Positions 39,934 through 49,105 of a DNA stretch of 64,000 nucleotides are shown here, piece by piece. The stretch is from JAHJDS01 sp964569795 (GTDB lineage: Bacteria; Desulfobacterota; Desulfarculia; Desulfarculales; JAHJDS01). The translations under genes were made by a program, and so were the position numbers. The notes below the pieces were generated by a model, which was given only the letters and a program-made list of their open reading frames with translations, was not told where the DNA came from and did not search any database. The stretch is taken from NCBI GenBank assembly GCA_964569795.1, contig CAZMVB010000011.1, positions 1 through 64,000 of the forward strand, read 5' to 3'. Position 1 is the first letter of the stretch. Each line of letters opens with the position of its first letter.

Positions 39934-41187
39934 ATGTCAGGCCGGTTGACCCTCTTGATCGCAGCGGTTTCAGTTCTGGCGGGCGCCACGGCCCCCACGG
40001 CCGCGTCCGCCCTGGCCGCCGGCCCCGGGACGGCCTCGGTCCTGGTCACGGCCCAGATCGGACAACGCTGCCCGTCCGGCCAGATCTTCAGCACCTATTA
40101 CCAGCGGTGCCTGATCTGGAACGCCGGCCCCATTGCCGCCCAGGCCTGCCCGCCCGGGACCCGGAAGGTCGGCGGCCGGTGCGTCCGGATCAAACCCGAT
40201 CCGGAGATCAAGCCCGAGCCGAAACCGACCCCCCCGGGGGGTAACCGGACGGCCGGGCCGTGCCCGGCGGGACAGCGCTGGCACCCGGTCCTGAAGCGGT
40301 GCGTGCCCCGCCTGCTCAAGCCCCGGCCCGGTTGTCGGGCAGACCAGGTCTATTCCGAGGCCCTCAAAAAGTGCGTCCCGGCCTCGGCCGCCGGGCCCGC
40401 GCCGTCCCGGTGCCCGGCCGGGCAGCGCTACAGCCCGGCCCTGGCCCGGTGCCTGCCCCTGCCGCCCGCCTCCCGGGCCACCTCCCGGGTCTGCCCCCGG
40501 GGCTTTCGGTATGACCGCGAGCATGACCGGTGCCTGTCGTTGCCCCCCGCGGCCGCGGCCCGCTGCCCCTCGGGCTACTATTTCCACCACTACTACCACC
40601 GCTGTCTGCCCAACCAGTATCTGTCCACCTACGGCCGGTACTGTCCCCCCGGGCAGGTCCGGATAGGCGGCCGATGCCGCCGCGCCCCGGCCGGCGGCGG
40701 ACCGACCAGGCGGCGCTGCCCGGCCGGCCAGAGGTATCACTTTGCCGCGGGCCGGTGCGTTCCCAACAGCTACTTCCCGGCCGCTTCCGGACGCTGCCCG
40801 GCCGGCTACTACTATCACCGCTACTACCGGCTTTGCCTGCGCAACCAGTACCGGAGCCGCTACGGCGTGGACTGCCCGCCGGGGTATGAGCTGGCGAACG
40901 GCCGCTGCCGGGCCGCACTCCGGCGGCCGACCCCGACCTGTCCGACCGGCTACTACTTTCATCACTACTACCGCCTCTGTCTGCCCAACCGGTATCGGGC
41001 CGCCTACGGCCGGTACTGTCCCCCCGGGCAATATTTTGATCAGACGTCCCGCCGGTGTCTGATCCGGCCCCGGGCCCGGCCGCCGGGGCCGGCCGGACAG
41101 TCGCCCGCGGGACGGGTGTCCTGTCCGCGGGGTCAGTTCTTTCACTTCAGGCTCCGGCGGTGCGTCCCCTACTCGTATTTGCGGTGA
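39934..41187 (+). CDS. Secreted cysteine-rich tandem-repeat protein
   Basis: The 417-residue protein starts with a signal peptide (SGRLTLLIAAVSVLAG...). It then consists of about a dozen imperfect repeats of the form C-P-x-G-(x8-12)-R-C, for example CPAGQRWHPVLKRC and CPSGYYFHHYYHRC, separated by Pro/Arg linkers. Later repeats are rich in Tyr and His (GYYFHHYYRLCLPNRY). The paired cysteines suggest small disulfide-knotted or metal-binding modules. I do not recognise a characterised family; animal-type Cys-rich repeats show a similar spacing only by convergence. Very basic overall (Arg). It stands alone with its own promoter; a hairpin at 41271 may end it. Confidence 0.85.
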   Translation: MSGRLTLLIAAVSVLAGATAPTAASALAAGPGTASVLVTAQIGQRCPSGQIFSTYYQRCLIWNAGPIAAQACPPGTRKVGGRCVRIKPDPEIKPEPKPTPPGGNRTAGPCPAGQRWHPVLKRCVPRLLKPRPGCRADQVYSEALKKCVPASAAGPAPSRCPAGQRYSPALARCLPLPPASRATSRVCPRGFRYDREHDRCLSLPPAAAARCPSGYYFHHYYHRCLPNQYLSTYGRYCPPGQVRIGGRCRRAPAGGGPTRRRCPAGQRYHFAAGRCVPNSYFPAASGRCPAGYYYHRYYRLCLRNQYRSRYGVDCPPGYELANGRCRAALRRPTPTCPTGYYFHHYYRLCLPNRYRAAYGRYCPPGQYFDQTSRRCLIRPRARPPGPAGQSPAGRVSCPRGQFFHFRLRRCVPYSYLR

Positions 41188-41270
41188 TCCGGGCGGTGGG
41201 GCGGTCGTGATTTCGGAGTCCCCGGTTCGGGGATGATCGCTTCAGCCAATACCAGGTCGGGCTCCACGAT

Positions 41271-41293
41271 AAATTAAAGTATCTCTTTAATTT
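41271..41293. terminator. AT-rich perfect hairpin, possible bidirectional terminator
   Basis: AAATTAAAG (41271-41279) and CTTTAATTT (41285-41293) form a nine-base stem around TATCT, followed by further T. It lies between the Cys-rich gene and mltD. Being AT-rich it may equally be a protein-binding palindrome. The rest of 41188-41414 holds a small CCCCG-gtt-CGGGG hairpin (41220-41232) and a second promoter-like pair TTGCCT (41299-41304)/TACAAG (41322-41327), 17 bases apart. Confidence 0.5.
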
Positions 41294-41414
41294 TTCCCTT
41301 GCCTTTGAGCGCCGGCAGTGTTACAAGAAAACGACCCGGTTTCTCCGGCACCGGCGCGGGCGGCCCGGGGAGCCGGTCCTCGATAGAAAAACAGATTCCC
41401 AAGCAATTTTTTCC

Positions 41415-41444
41415 TTGCCCAGACCGGGGGGATTTGGCTAGGAT
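41415..41444 (+). promoter_or_regulatory. Putative promoter of mltD
   Basis: TTGCCC (41415-41420) and TAGGAT (41439-41444) are 18 bases apart, about 100 bases before the mltD start. No other gene is visible up to 41549. Confidence 0.45.
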
Positions 41445-41549
41445 GACACAGCGCGGGCATACGACTCAAACCTTCATCAAACCACAAGAAATTTTTTCGA
41501 CAATGCTCCCGATGCCCTCCGGCTTGGGGACATGGAGGTGGACGGCCGC

Positions 41550-43319
41550 ATGACTCATCTCGGACGCGTCTCCCGGGCGATCGCTTTGGCCGGAACGGTT
41601 CTGATCGGCGGGGGACTCCTGGCCCTCTCCGGTTGCATCACCACCACCCTGGAACCTGGCACCCACGTCGTCTTCGGAAAAAAGCTGAAAAAGCCCTCCC
41701 CGGCGGAACTGAGGCGACAGGTCAACGCCGAGATAAAATTGCTCATGGCCGACGCCCGGCGGCGCGGCTTCGACATCCCGATCACCATCAGCGACCGGGT
41801 GATCTACTTCATCAATTTCTGGCAGACGCGGGCCCGGCGTCACATGATCCGCTACCTGGAGCGGTTGGGCCGCTACGGTCCGGCCATGCGCCGCATCCTG
41901 CGGCAACACGGGCTGCCCGAGGACCTGGTTTACATGGCCCTGATCGAGTCGGGATTCAATTGCCAGGCCCACTCCTGGGCCGCGGCCGTGGGCCCGTGGC
42001 AGTTCGTCCGCCGGACCGGCGTCCGCTTCGGCCTGCGCGTCGGGCGCTGGGTCGATGAACGGCGCGATCCGATCCGATCGACCCACGCTGCGGCCGAATA
42101 CCTCAAATACCTCTACAACATCCTGGGAACGTGGTACCTGGCCGCCGCGGCCTACAACGCCGGCGAGGGCACCATCCTGGGGGCGCTGAAGGCCTACAAT
42201 GCCAAGACCTTCTGGGAAATCGCCCGGTCGGACCGGAACTATCTGCGGCAGGAGACCAGGGATTACGTGCCCAAGCTCATCGCCGCCGCCTTGATCGCCA
42301 AGAACCCGGCCAAATACGGGTTCACCGGTCTGACCACCCAGCCGCCGTTCAAATACGACGTGGTCAAGGTTCGGGGGGGCATGGACCTGGAGGAGGTGGC
42401 CAATCTGTGCCAGGTCGAACCCTACGTCATCTTCGACCTCAATCCGCAGTACCGCTTGGGGGCGACCCCGCCGTTCAAGGGCAACCACGAGGTCCGCATT
42501 CCCAAGGGCAAGGACCAGACCTTCATGGTGGCCTACGCCGGGTACCTCAAGAAACATCCCACACCGGTCCTCTACGCCCGGCCCAAGACCTACCCGGTCC
42601 GGGGCTACCTCCGGACGGCGACTTACCGGCTGCGCCCCGGGGACACCCTCTGGGTTCTGGCCAAGCGGTTCAACGTCGGGGTCAAGGACCTGATGGCCAT
42701 GAACGGTCTGCGCTCGGCCCGGCGGCTCAGGCCGGGACACATCATCCACATTCCGCGCCGGTGGACCGCGGTGGCGGCCACCCGTCACTACTACACCCCG
42801 CGCCACGCCCGGTTCAGGCGCCGCGGCCGTCGTACCTGGGTGGTGACCGACGCCGGCTACCGGCCCTGGCGCGTCGCCCGGCGGAACCGGCACCGGAGCC
42901 GGAGCCGCAACGGCGTGACCACCCACCACTACGTGGTCAAAAAGGGCGACTCGCTGTGGACCATCTCCCGCCGTTACGGCGTGCACTGGAAGGACATCCT
43001 GCGCTGGAACAACATCCGCTCCCACCGCCGCATCCGTCCCGGCCGCCGGCTGGTGGTCTATGAGGTCAACCAAACCGGGGCCAACCGGTTCGGCCCCGAG
43101 CGCTCCGGCCGCCAAGAACGCCGCGGCAACATGACCCTGGTCCGGTCCCTGCGCTCCCAGGCGTCCCTCCATTACCGCGTCCGCAAGGGCGACAACATCT
43201 GGGTCATTTCCCGCCGGTTCAAGGTCCCGGTGGCCAAGATCAGGCGCTTGAACAACCTGTCCCCGGGTCAGACGATCTACCCCGGCGATCTGCTGGTTCT
43301 CGAGGTCTCGGGCCGGTAG
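41550..43319 (+). CDS. mltD: Membrane-bound lytic murein transglycosylase D with three LysM domains
   Basis: MltD cleaves peptidoglycan glycan strands to anhydro-muropeptides at the inner face of the outer membrane. The 589-residue protein has a lipoprotein signal (LLALSGC, cysteine about residue 30) and a family 1 SLT domain with the catalytic glutamate in YMALIESGFNCQAHSWAAA, GPWQFVRRTG and AAAAYNAGEGTI. Three LysM repeats follow from about residue 355 (RPGDTLWVLAKRF, KKGDSLWTISRRY, RKGDNIWVISRRF), linked by very basic segments. Catalytic features are intact. ATG 41550 is used; ATG 41532 would add six residues. Confidence 0.95.
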   Translation: MTHLGRVSRAIALAGTVLIGGGLLALSGCITTTLEPGTHVVFGKKLKKPSPAELRRQVNAEIKLLMADARRRGFDIPITISDRVIYFINFWQTRARRHMIRYLERLGRYGPAMRRILRQHGLPEDLVYMALIESGFNCQAHSWAAAVGPWQFVRRTGVRFGLRVGRWVDERRDPIRSTHAAAEYLKYLYNILGTWYLAAAAYNAGEGTILGALKAYNAKTFWEIARSDRNYLRQETRDYVPKLIAAALIAKNPAKYGFTGLTTQPPFKYDVVKVRGGMDLEEVANLCQVEPYVIFDLNPQYRLGATPPFKGNHEVRIPKGKDQTFMVAYAGYLKKHPTPVLYARPKTYPVRGYLRTATYRLRPGDTLWVLAKRFNVGVKDLMAMNGLRSARRLRPGHIIHIPRRWTAVAATRHYYTPRHARFRRRGRRTWVVTDAGYRPWRVARRNRHRSRSRNGVTTHHYVVKKGDSLWTISRRYGVHWKDILRWNNIRSHRRIRPGRRLVVYEVNQTGANRFGPERSGRQERRGNMTLVRSLRSQASLHYRVRKGDNIWVISRRFKVPVAKIRRLNNLSPGQTIYPGDLLVLEVSGR

Positions 43320-43494
43320 TCCCGACTGGGGCGGACTCCGCTCCCCGGCGCTCGGGGGCAAAGGCCGATGCCCGGACACCGGGTCGGATGGTGCCGCGTC
43401 GGGCCTGACCGGAGGGACACCGGAGCGGACATGAGGCCCGGCTCAGGGCCGGGGCGGGCGCCGGGGGACGGCCGGGAGACAGAGGAGCGGGAGC

Positions 43495-43779
43495 ATGGGC
43501 GGGGACAATCCGATCTTCCGGTTGCAGGAGCTGGTTCAGGCCGAGGTGGAGGCCCGGACCATGGGGCAGGAGTTGTACCGTTTCCTGTGCGCCCTGGCCG
43601 ATCAGGACCGTTTCTCGGAGGCCATCAGGCAGTACTCGCGCGGCCTGGCCGACAAGCTCGGGAACAACCACTACAGCCCGTCCAGCCTGACCCCGGACGA
43701 GCTCAAGGCCATCGCCCTCTTCTTTGACCAGCCCCCCGAACTGTTATCCGGACTGACGGCCTCCTCTGATCGAGGGTAA
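43495..43779 (+). CDS. Small hypothetical protein
   Basis: A 94-residue predicted helical protein starts at ATG 43495 with GGGAG three to five bases upstream. It is rich in Leu, Ala, Glu and Gln (NPIFRLQELVQAEVEARTM, LYRFLCALADQ) with no cysteine cluster, signal or known motif. GC at third positions matches coding use. It follows mltD by 175 bases of GC-rich spacer with no other feature; the neighbour downstream is convergent. Function unknown. Confidence 0.6.
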   Translation: MGGDNPIFRLQELVQAEVEARTMGQELYRFLCALADQDRFSEAIRQYSRGLADKLGNNHYSPSSLTPDELKAIALFFDQPPELLSGLTASSDRG

Positions 43780-43869
43780 CGGCCTCCTCCTCCCGGTCAA
43801 TTCCGGCGCCCCGGCTGAATCCGACTCGAATCTGCTGCCTCCTCATGGCCGACCGAGGGTGGCCGTCCG

Positions 43870-44556
43870 TCATTTCCGGGTGGCGTAGTATCCGATTCGA
43901 GCGAAGTAGGAGGGGTTGACGCCCAGGACCAGAAGGAACTGGACCCGGGCCTTGTTTTTCAGGCCGGCCCGAAGATAGGACCAGGCCAGGCCGGCCCGCA
44001 TCTGGACGTCCCCCGGATAGAGGGCCACGATCCGGGCATAGTATTCGGCCGCCTTGTTATAGCGTTGAAGGACATACAGACTGCGGGCCACCCGGGCCAG
44101 GGCCAGATAATTGAACTTATCCCGGGCCAGGATGCGCTCGCCCACCCGGACCGCCTCCTGATACTGGCCCGCCCCGATCAGGGGCAGAAGCAGTCCCAGC
44201 CAGGGCTCGATGGCCTGGGGTTGAATCTCGGTCGCCCGGCGATAGTAGGCGATCGCCTTCCGGTTGTCCCCCTTGCGGTAGTACAACCAACCCAGCCGGA
44301 GGACGACGATGTAGTCCCGGGCGTACTTTCGCGTTCGGGCCAGCCGCTCGATGGGCCTGATGGCATCGGCGTACTGGCCGGTGGCCTCGCTGATGTAGGA
44401 TTGCTGAAAGGCGGTCTGGTAGTTCCTGTCCACCTCCGCCGGATCGGCCGCGGAGACCGTGTTGATCCGGGGGGCCGTTCCCAATAGGAGGGCGGTCAGG
44501 CCGACAACGGCCGCGCCCCTCAACATTATTTTTCCACGATCGGGGATCAAGGGCAT
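43870..44556 (-). CDS. Exported tetratricopeptide-repeat protein
   Basis: The 228-residue product has a Sec signal peptide (hydrophobic core GAAVVGLTALLLGTAP, about residues 13-28) and four to five TPR units (YVVLRLGWLYYRKGDNRKAI, LLPLIGAGQYQEAVRVGERI, LYVLQRYNKAAEYYARIV, LAWSYLRAGLKNKARVQF). It is probably periplasmic and serves protein-protein contacts. ATG 44556 is chosen because GGAGG lies eight bases upstream. It is divergent from the hybrid kinase gene. Confidence 0.85.
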   Translation of the reverse strand: MPLIPDRGKIMLRGAAVVGLTALLLGTAPRINTVSAADPAEVDRNYQTAFQQSYISEATGQYADAIRPIERLARTRKYARDYIVVLRLGWLYYRKGDNRKAIAYYRRATEIQPQAIEPWLGLLLPLIGAGQYQEAVRVGERILARDKFNYLALARVARSLYVLQRYNKAAEYYARIVALYPGDVQMRAGLAWSYLRAGLKNKARVQFLLVLGVNPSYFARIGYYATRK

Positions 44557-44750
44557 GTCACCTACCTCCACCGGCTGAAGATTGATCCACACCATACGGC
44601 CTGGTGTCCAGTCGGGCCGCCCCGTCCCCCAGGGGCAACGATACCCCAACTCCATGAAGACGTAAAGGTAATTTCCCCAGAAACAGATTGATTGACGATC
44701 AAGGCCTGATCGGCATCGGCCGTTCGCCCGGGGCGGGGGCCCACAAATAG

Positions 44751-44779
44751 TTGTCCTTGCCTTCCCTGAAATATATGTT
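44751..44779 (+). promoter_or_regulatory. Putative promoter of the hybrid histidine kinase gene
   Basis: TTGTCC (44751-44756) and TATGTT (44774-44779) are 17 bases apart in the 350-base region between the divergent TPR and kinase genes. The remainder of 44557-44909 shows no ORF or RNA that I can support. Confidence 0.5.
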
Positions 44780-44909
44780 AATATCATCAAGATAGTACGC
44801 GATGAGGACACCGCCTCCTTTGGCTGCCAACAAACGACCGGGCGGCGGCAGACATGATCGGTGGATCCGCCTCTTTCAGCCCGTGTGAGCTTTGCCGCCC
44901 TCCGAGCCC

Positions 44910-47645
44910 ATGCGGATTTGGTTACGGGAAGCAACAGTGGCCACAGGCCAGCCTCAGATCCGGAGTTTCCGTTCCTACCTCATCCTGTACTTGACGGTCA
45001 CGGTCTGCGCGGCGGTGGTGGCCGCCGGTTTGTTCCAGTTTTTCTGGGCCCAGTCCCGCCTCCAAAACCAGTTCGAGGCCCGTTTCCAGACCGAACGGTC
45101 CCTGGCCCAAAAATATTTCATCCTCCGCCTGGACGAGGTCAGGCGTCACCTGGCCCAGGTCGCCCGGGACCGCCGGATCCTGGACGTCATCCTCTTCGGG
45201 AGGCGAGACCAGCTCCGCACCGCCATCCTGACCCTTTATCGCCCCCGGAACGGCCTTCATTTTTACATCCACGGACCGCGGGGCGTGGCCTATTCACCGC
45301 CCGGCGGCGGTCCCCTGGGACGGACCATGAAGGCCCTCGCCCGGCAGGGAAGCACCCCGGCCCAGGCCCTGGTGGCCGGTCAAGCGACCTTTGTCATGCA
45401 GCAGCCGATTCGCCGGGGACCGGAATTGCTGGGCACGGCCTACCTGGTTTACCATTTGACCGAGGACCGGCCCCTGCTGGACCGGCTCGAGGCCGTGGTC
45501 ACCGGCCGGTTTTACCTTCTGAGGCGCGGCCGGCTGAAGGCCTTGGACCGCACGAGCCCGAACCTGAAGGCCGGGCGCGGCCTGCCCGGCGGCCCCCGGA
45601 AAGTGGCCACCATCGCCTCCGGGAATACCTCGGGTCTTATCGGTCCGGTCCCCGGTTTCAAGGCCCTGTATTATTTTACCTCGGATCGTCCCCTGCGCCG
45701 GGCGGTGGGGCGCCTGCTCGTGCTGATCGCGGTTTTGGGCCTGGTCCTGGTGGCGATCACCGTGATCATCTCCTACCTTGTCGGCGGGCGGATGAGCGCC
45801 CCGCTGCGGGAGATGGCCTCGCAGGCCACGGCCATCTCCCGGGGCGAGAGGGAGTCCGGCTTCGATCTGGCGGACAACCGGTTCGTCGAATTTCAGGAGG
45901 TGTCGCGGACCTTCAACACCATGGTCGAGAAGGTCAGCGGCAAGGAGCAGCTTGAGGCCCAGGCCCGGGCCCTGACCCAGGCCAACGAGCAGCTGCAGCG
46001 CGAAATCATCGAGCGCCTGAGCGCCGAGGCGGCCCTCCGGGAGAGTGAACGGCGATTCCGGTCCCTGGCCGAAAACTCGCCGGACATCATTTTCACCCTC
46101 GACGTGAGCGGGGCCTTCACCTACGTCAGCCCTTCCTGGAAAAAACTGCTGGGATACGACGTCCTGGTGGAGGAGGGGGGACGCCTCAGCGACCATTGCC
46201 CGCCCGAGGAGGTGTCCGCCATCGAGGACGTCTTCCGCCGGATCATCGATCAGGTCGAGACCGTCACCGGAATGAGTCTGTCCCTCAGCCACGCCGACGG
46301 CGCGCCGCGGTGGTTCAACATGAGCGCCGCCCCGAACTTCGACGCCTCGGGCCGGGTCAGCGGCGTCGTCGGGCTCTGCCAGGACGTCACCGAACGGCGG
46401 GCCATGGAGCGGGAACTGGCCCACGCCCAGAAGATGGAGGCCGTAGGCACCCTGGCCGGCGGCATCGCCCACGACTTCAACAACATCCTCCACATCGTCT
46501 CCGGCTACGTCCAGCTCCTGCTGCATAAAAAGGAAGAGGAGGATCCAGACCACGCCGCCCTGACCGAAATCGACACCGCCCTGAGCCGGGCGGCCGACCT
46601 GGTCAAGCAACTATTGACCTTCAGCCGCAAGCTCGACGGCCGGCCCCTGGTGATCGATCTCAACCGGGCCGTGACCCAGGTGGCGCGTCTGTTCGAACGA
46701 ACCGTACCGCGCATGATCAGGATCGAGACCGAACTGGACCCCGACCTGGCCCGGGTCAGGATCGATCCGACCCAACTGGAACGGCTCCTGGTTAACCTGG
46801 GGAGAAACGCCTGCGACGCCATGGTCCAAGGCGGCCGCCTGAGCATGACCACTGGGAACGTGACCGTCAACGGGCGGGGGGATCAAGGCGGAACCGGCCT
46901 GGCCCAGGGGAGCTACGTCCGGCTGTCCGTGTCCGACACCGGGGACGGAATAGATCCCGAGGTCATGCCCCATATTTTCGAACCGTTCTACACCACCAAG
47001 GACCAGGGCCGGGGCACCGGCCTCGGCCTGTCCACGGTGTACGGCATCGTCCAGAGCAGCGGCGGCCGGATCAACGTGAGCAGCCACCCGGGAGAGGGCA
47101 CCCGGTTCGACGTTTATCTGCCGGCCAAGGAGGGTCCGAGCGAGGAGGAATCCCGGAGGCCGTCCGCCCGAGTGGCGGACGTGCCCAGCGGCACCGAGCG
47201 GATCCTGTTGGTGGACGACGAGCCGGCCGTGCTGGCCATCGGGCGCGAGATCCTGACCGAGTACGGCTATACGGTCGATGTGGCCGACCGGGGTGAACGG
47301 GCCCTGGAAATGATAGCCGAGCGACCGGACCGGGTGGACCTGATCGTGCTCGACCTGAGCATGCCGGGCATGGGCGGCGAGCGCTTCATGGTGGAACTCA
47401 GGCGGAGCCACCCGAACCTGAAGGTCCTGGTCGCCAGCGGGTATTCGGCCATCAAAACCGTGGACCGACTTCGGTCCCGGGGCGCGGTCGGTTTCATCAG
47501 CAAACCGTTCCGCCTGGAACAGATGCTGCGCGAGGTGCGCCGGGCCCTGGACGGCGGCCCCCCCGGGGCGGACCGAGGGCCGGACCAGACCCCGTCCCCG
47601 GGTTCGACCGAGGGCTCATCCGACGAGGGCGCGCCCCAGGCCTGA
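44910..47645 (+). CDS. Membrane hybrid histidine kinase with PAS and receiver domains
   Basis: The 911-residue protein has an N-terminal transmembrane helix (about 23-48), a periplasmic sensor region (dCache-like, with FILRLDEVRRHLAQVARDR) to about 255, a second helix (LLVLIAVLGLVLVAITVII) and a HAMP domain. Then come a PAS domain (about 375-500), a HisKA domain with the phospho-histidine in GIAHDFNNILHIVSGY, HATPase (NLGRNACDAM, DTGDGI, GTGLGLSTVYGI) and a C-terminal receiver with phospho-Asp in LIVLDLSMPGMGG. This is the NtrB-like architecture found in many deltaproteobacteria. Alternative starts are TTG 44892 and GTG 44937. It lies 60 bases before the pqqD-like gene, but linkage to that cassette is uncertain. 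Confidence 0.92.
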   Translation: MRIWLREATVATGQPQIRSFRSYLILYLTVTVCAAVVAAGLFQFFWAQSRLQNQFEARFQTERSLAQKYFILRLDEVRRHLAQVARDRRILDVILFGRRDQLRTAILTLYRPRNGLHFYIHGPRGVAYSPPGGGPLGRTMKALARQGSTPAQALVAGQATFVMQQPIRRGPELLGTAYLVYHLTEDRPLLDRLEAVVTGRFYLLRRGRLKALDRTSPNLKAGRGLPGGPRKVATIASGNTSGLIGPVPGFKALYYFTSDRPLRRAVGRLLVLIAVLGLVLVAITVIISYLVGGRMSAPLREMASQATAISRGERESGFDLADNRFVEFQEVSRTFNTMVEKVSGKEQLEAQARALTQANEQLQREIIERLSAEAALRESERRFRSLAENSPDIIFTLDVSGAFTYVSPSWKKLLGYDVLVEEGGRLSDHCPPEEVSAIEDVFRRIIDQVETVTGMSLSLSHADGAPRWFNMSAAPNFDASGRVSGVVGLCQDVTERRAMERELAHAQKMEAVGTLAGGIAHDFNNILHIVSGYVQLLLHKKEEEDPDHAALTEIDTALSRAADLVKQLLTFSRKLDGRPLVIDLNRAVTQVARLFERTVPRMIRIETELDPDLARVRIDPTQLERLLVNLGRNACDAMVQGGRLSMTTGNVTVNGRGDQGGTGLAQGSYVRLSVSDTGDGIDPEVMPHIFEPFYTTKDQGRGTGLGLSTVYGIVQSSGGRINVSSHPGEGTRFDVYLPAKEGPSEEESRRPSARVADVPSGTERILLVDDEPAVLAIGREILTEYGYTVDVADRGERALEMIAERPDRVDLIVLDLSMPGMGGERFMVELRRSHPNLKVLVASGYSAIKTVDRLRSRGAVGFISKPFRLEQMLREVRRALDGGPPGADRGPDQTPSPGSTEGSSDEGAPQA

Positions 47646-47705
47646 TCCCTTTTTTCATTTCGCCGGCCGGGCGGACGCCCGCCGGAGCCGACCGAAAGAG
47701 AGACC

Positions 47706-47996
47706 ATGAACGAACACGGCCCGAGCCGACGGCGATCGATCATTCCCGCCCGGACCGCCGAGCGCCTGGCCCAACTGTCGGTCACCGAATCGGGATTCGT
47801 CTTCGACTCCAAAACCGGTTCGTCCTACAGTCTGAACGAGACCGGGGTCCGGCTCTTTGAACTCCTCAAGGACGACCGGGGCGAAGAGGAGATCCGGGCG
47901 GCGATGACCACCGAGTTTGACGTGTCCGAGGAGGTTTTGGAGCGCGACCTGTTCGACTTCCTGTGCCAACTCAAGGCCCTGTCCCTGCTGGATTGA
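47706..47996 (+). CDS. PqqD-family protein (RiPP-recognition-element-like)
   Basis: The 96-residue protein has the PqqD winged-helix signature: FVFDSKTGSSYSLNETGVRLFELL followed by an acidic helix and DVSEEVLERDLFDFLCQLKALSLLD. In peptide natural product systems PqqD-like domains bind the leader peptide and present it to the modifying enzyme. Here no radical SAM protein is next to it; instead an ATP-grasp gene overlaps its stop (TTGA). No candidate precursor peptide is seen within the cassette, so a carrier or scaffold role is equally possible. Confidence 0.88.
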   Translation: MNEHGPSRRRSIIPARTAERLAQLSVTESGFVFDSKTGSSYSLNETGVRLFELLKDDRGEEEIRAAMTTEFDVSEEVLERDLFDFLCQLKALSLLD

Positions 47997-49105
47997 CAAC
48001 GTTGACCCGACCGCTGACAGTGGCCGTGACCGGGCTGGGGTCCTCCGACGTGACCGCGCCCGGCATCGGCGTGATGCGCTCGCTGCTGGCCGACGACCGG
48101 CTGCCCCTGGGTAAACTGATCGGTCTGGCTTACGAGCCCCTGGAGGCCGGGGCCTACGAACCCGGCCTGGCCGACGAGGTTTACCTGTTGCCCTTCCCCT
48201 CCCAGGGGGTGGACGGCCTTCTGGGCCGCCTGGCCGAGATTCACCGCCGTTCGCCCATCGACGTCCTGATCGCCAACCTGGACGCCGAGATCCCGCTGCT
48301 GGTCAAGCATCGCCGGCGGGTGGACGAGCTGGGCCTGATGACCTTCCTGCCCGACCCGGCCGGACTGGAGACGCGGGCCAAGGACAAACTGGCCCATTTC
48401 GCCGCCCGGTGCGGCCTCGATACCCCCCGGACCTTGATCGCCACCGAGGAGGCCAGCCTGATCCGGGCCGCCGAGATGATCGGCTATCCGGTCCTGGTCA
48501 AGGGGCTCTACTACGACGCCCGGCTGGCCGCCGCCGAGGTGGAGGTCCGGGAGGTCGGCCGTCGTTTGGTGACCCGGTGGGGTTATCCCCTGATCGTCCA
48601 GGAGTACATCGTCGGCCAGGAGTTCGACGTCTGCGCCCTGGGCGACGGCCGGGGGGGACTGGTCGGGGCGGTGCCCATCACCAAGCTCTATCTCACCGAA
48701 AAGGGGAAGGCCTGGGCCGGGGTGACCGTGTCCGACCCGCGGCTGCTCGAGATCACGGCCCGGCTGGTGGCCGAGTCGTCCTGGCGGGGGCCGCTCGAGG
48801 TCGAGGTCCTCAAATCGAACTCCGAGGGGAAGTATTACCTCCTGGAGATCAACCCCCGTTTTCCGGCCTGGGTGTATCTCTGTCAGGCCGCGGGGCAGAA
48901 CCTGCCGGCGGCCGCCTGTCGCCTGGCCCTGGGCGAGACGGTGACCCCCTGGCGGGACTACCAGGTGGGGCTGCGCTTCGTCCGCTCGGCCCGGGACCTG
49001 ATCATCAGCGCCGCCGACTTCGAGGCCATCCACACCCGGGGGGAGATCCGGGGCCGCACCCGTTCCCCCGGGACCACCCCCCTCGACCGGGCGAAAATGA
49101 CATGA
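47993..49105 (+). CDS. ATP-grasp ligase (carbamoyl-phosphate-synthase-like)
   Basis: The 370-residue protein has an N-terminal Rossmann-like preATP-grasp domain (VAVTGLGSSDVTAPGIGVMRSL) and an ATP-grasp domain with KDKLAHFAARCGLDTPRT, YPVLVKGLYYDA, IVQEYIVGQEFDVCALGD, and the metal ligands in LEVEVLKSN and LLEINPRFPAW. ATP-grasp enzymes activate a carboxylate as acyl phosphate and join it to an amine. The start is TTG 47993, overlapping the PqqD stop; no clear ribosome binding site, so coupling is likely. Its stop overlaps the decarboxylase ATG. Substrates unknown. Confidence 0.88.
   Translation: MTTLTRPLTVAVTGLGSSDVTAPGIGVMRSLLADDRLPLGKLIGLAYEPLEAGAYEPGLADEVYLLPFPSQGVDGLLGRLAEIHRRSPIDVLIANLDAEIPLLVKHRRRVDELGLMTFLPDPAGLETRAKDKLAHFAARCGLDTPRTLIATEEASLIRAAEMIGYPVLVKGLYYDARLAAAEVEVREVGRRLVTRWGYPLIVQEYIVGQEFDVCALGDGRGGLVGAVPITKLYLTEKGKAWAGVTVSDPRLLEITARLVAESSWRGPLEVEVLKSNSEGKYYLLEINPRFPAWVYLCQAAGQNLPAAACRLALGETVTPWRDYQVGLRFVRSARDLIISAADFEAIHTRGEIRGRTRSPGTTPLDRAKMT

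Noticed and set aside
40060..41170. Reading the repeated sequence as a CRISPR or tandem DNA satellite
   Set aside because: Repetition is at protein level (CPxG...RC modules); DNA units vary in length and sequence.
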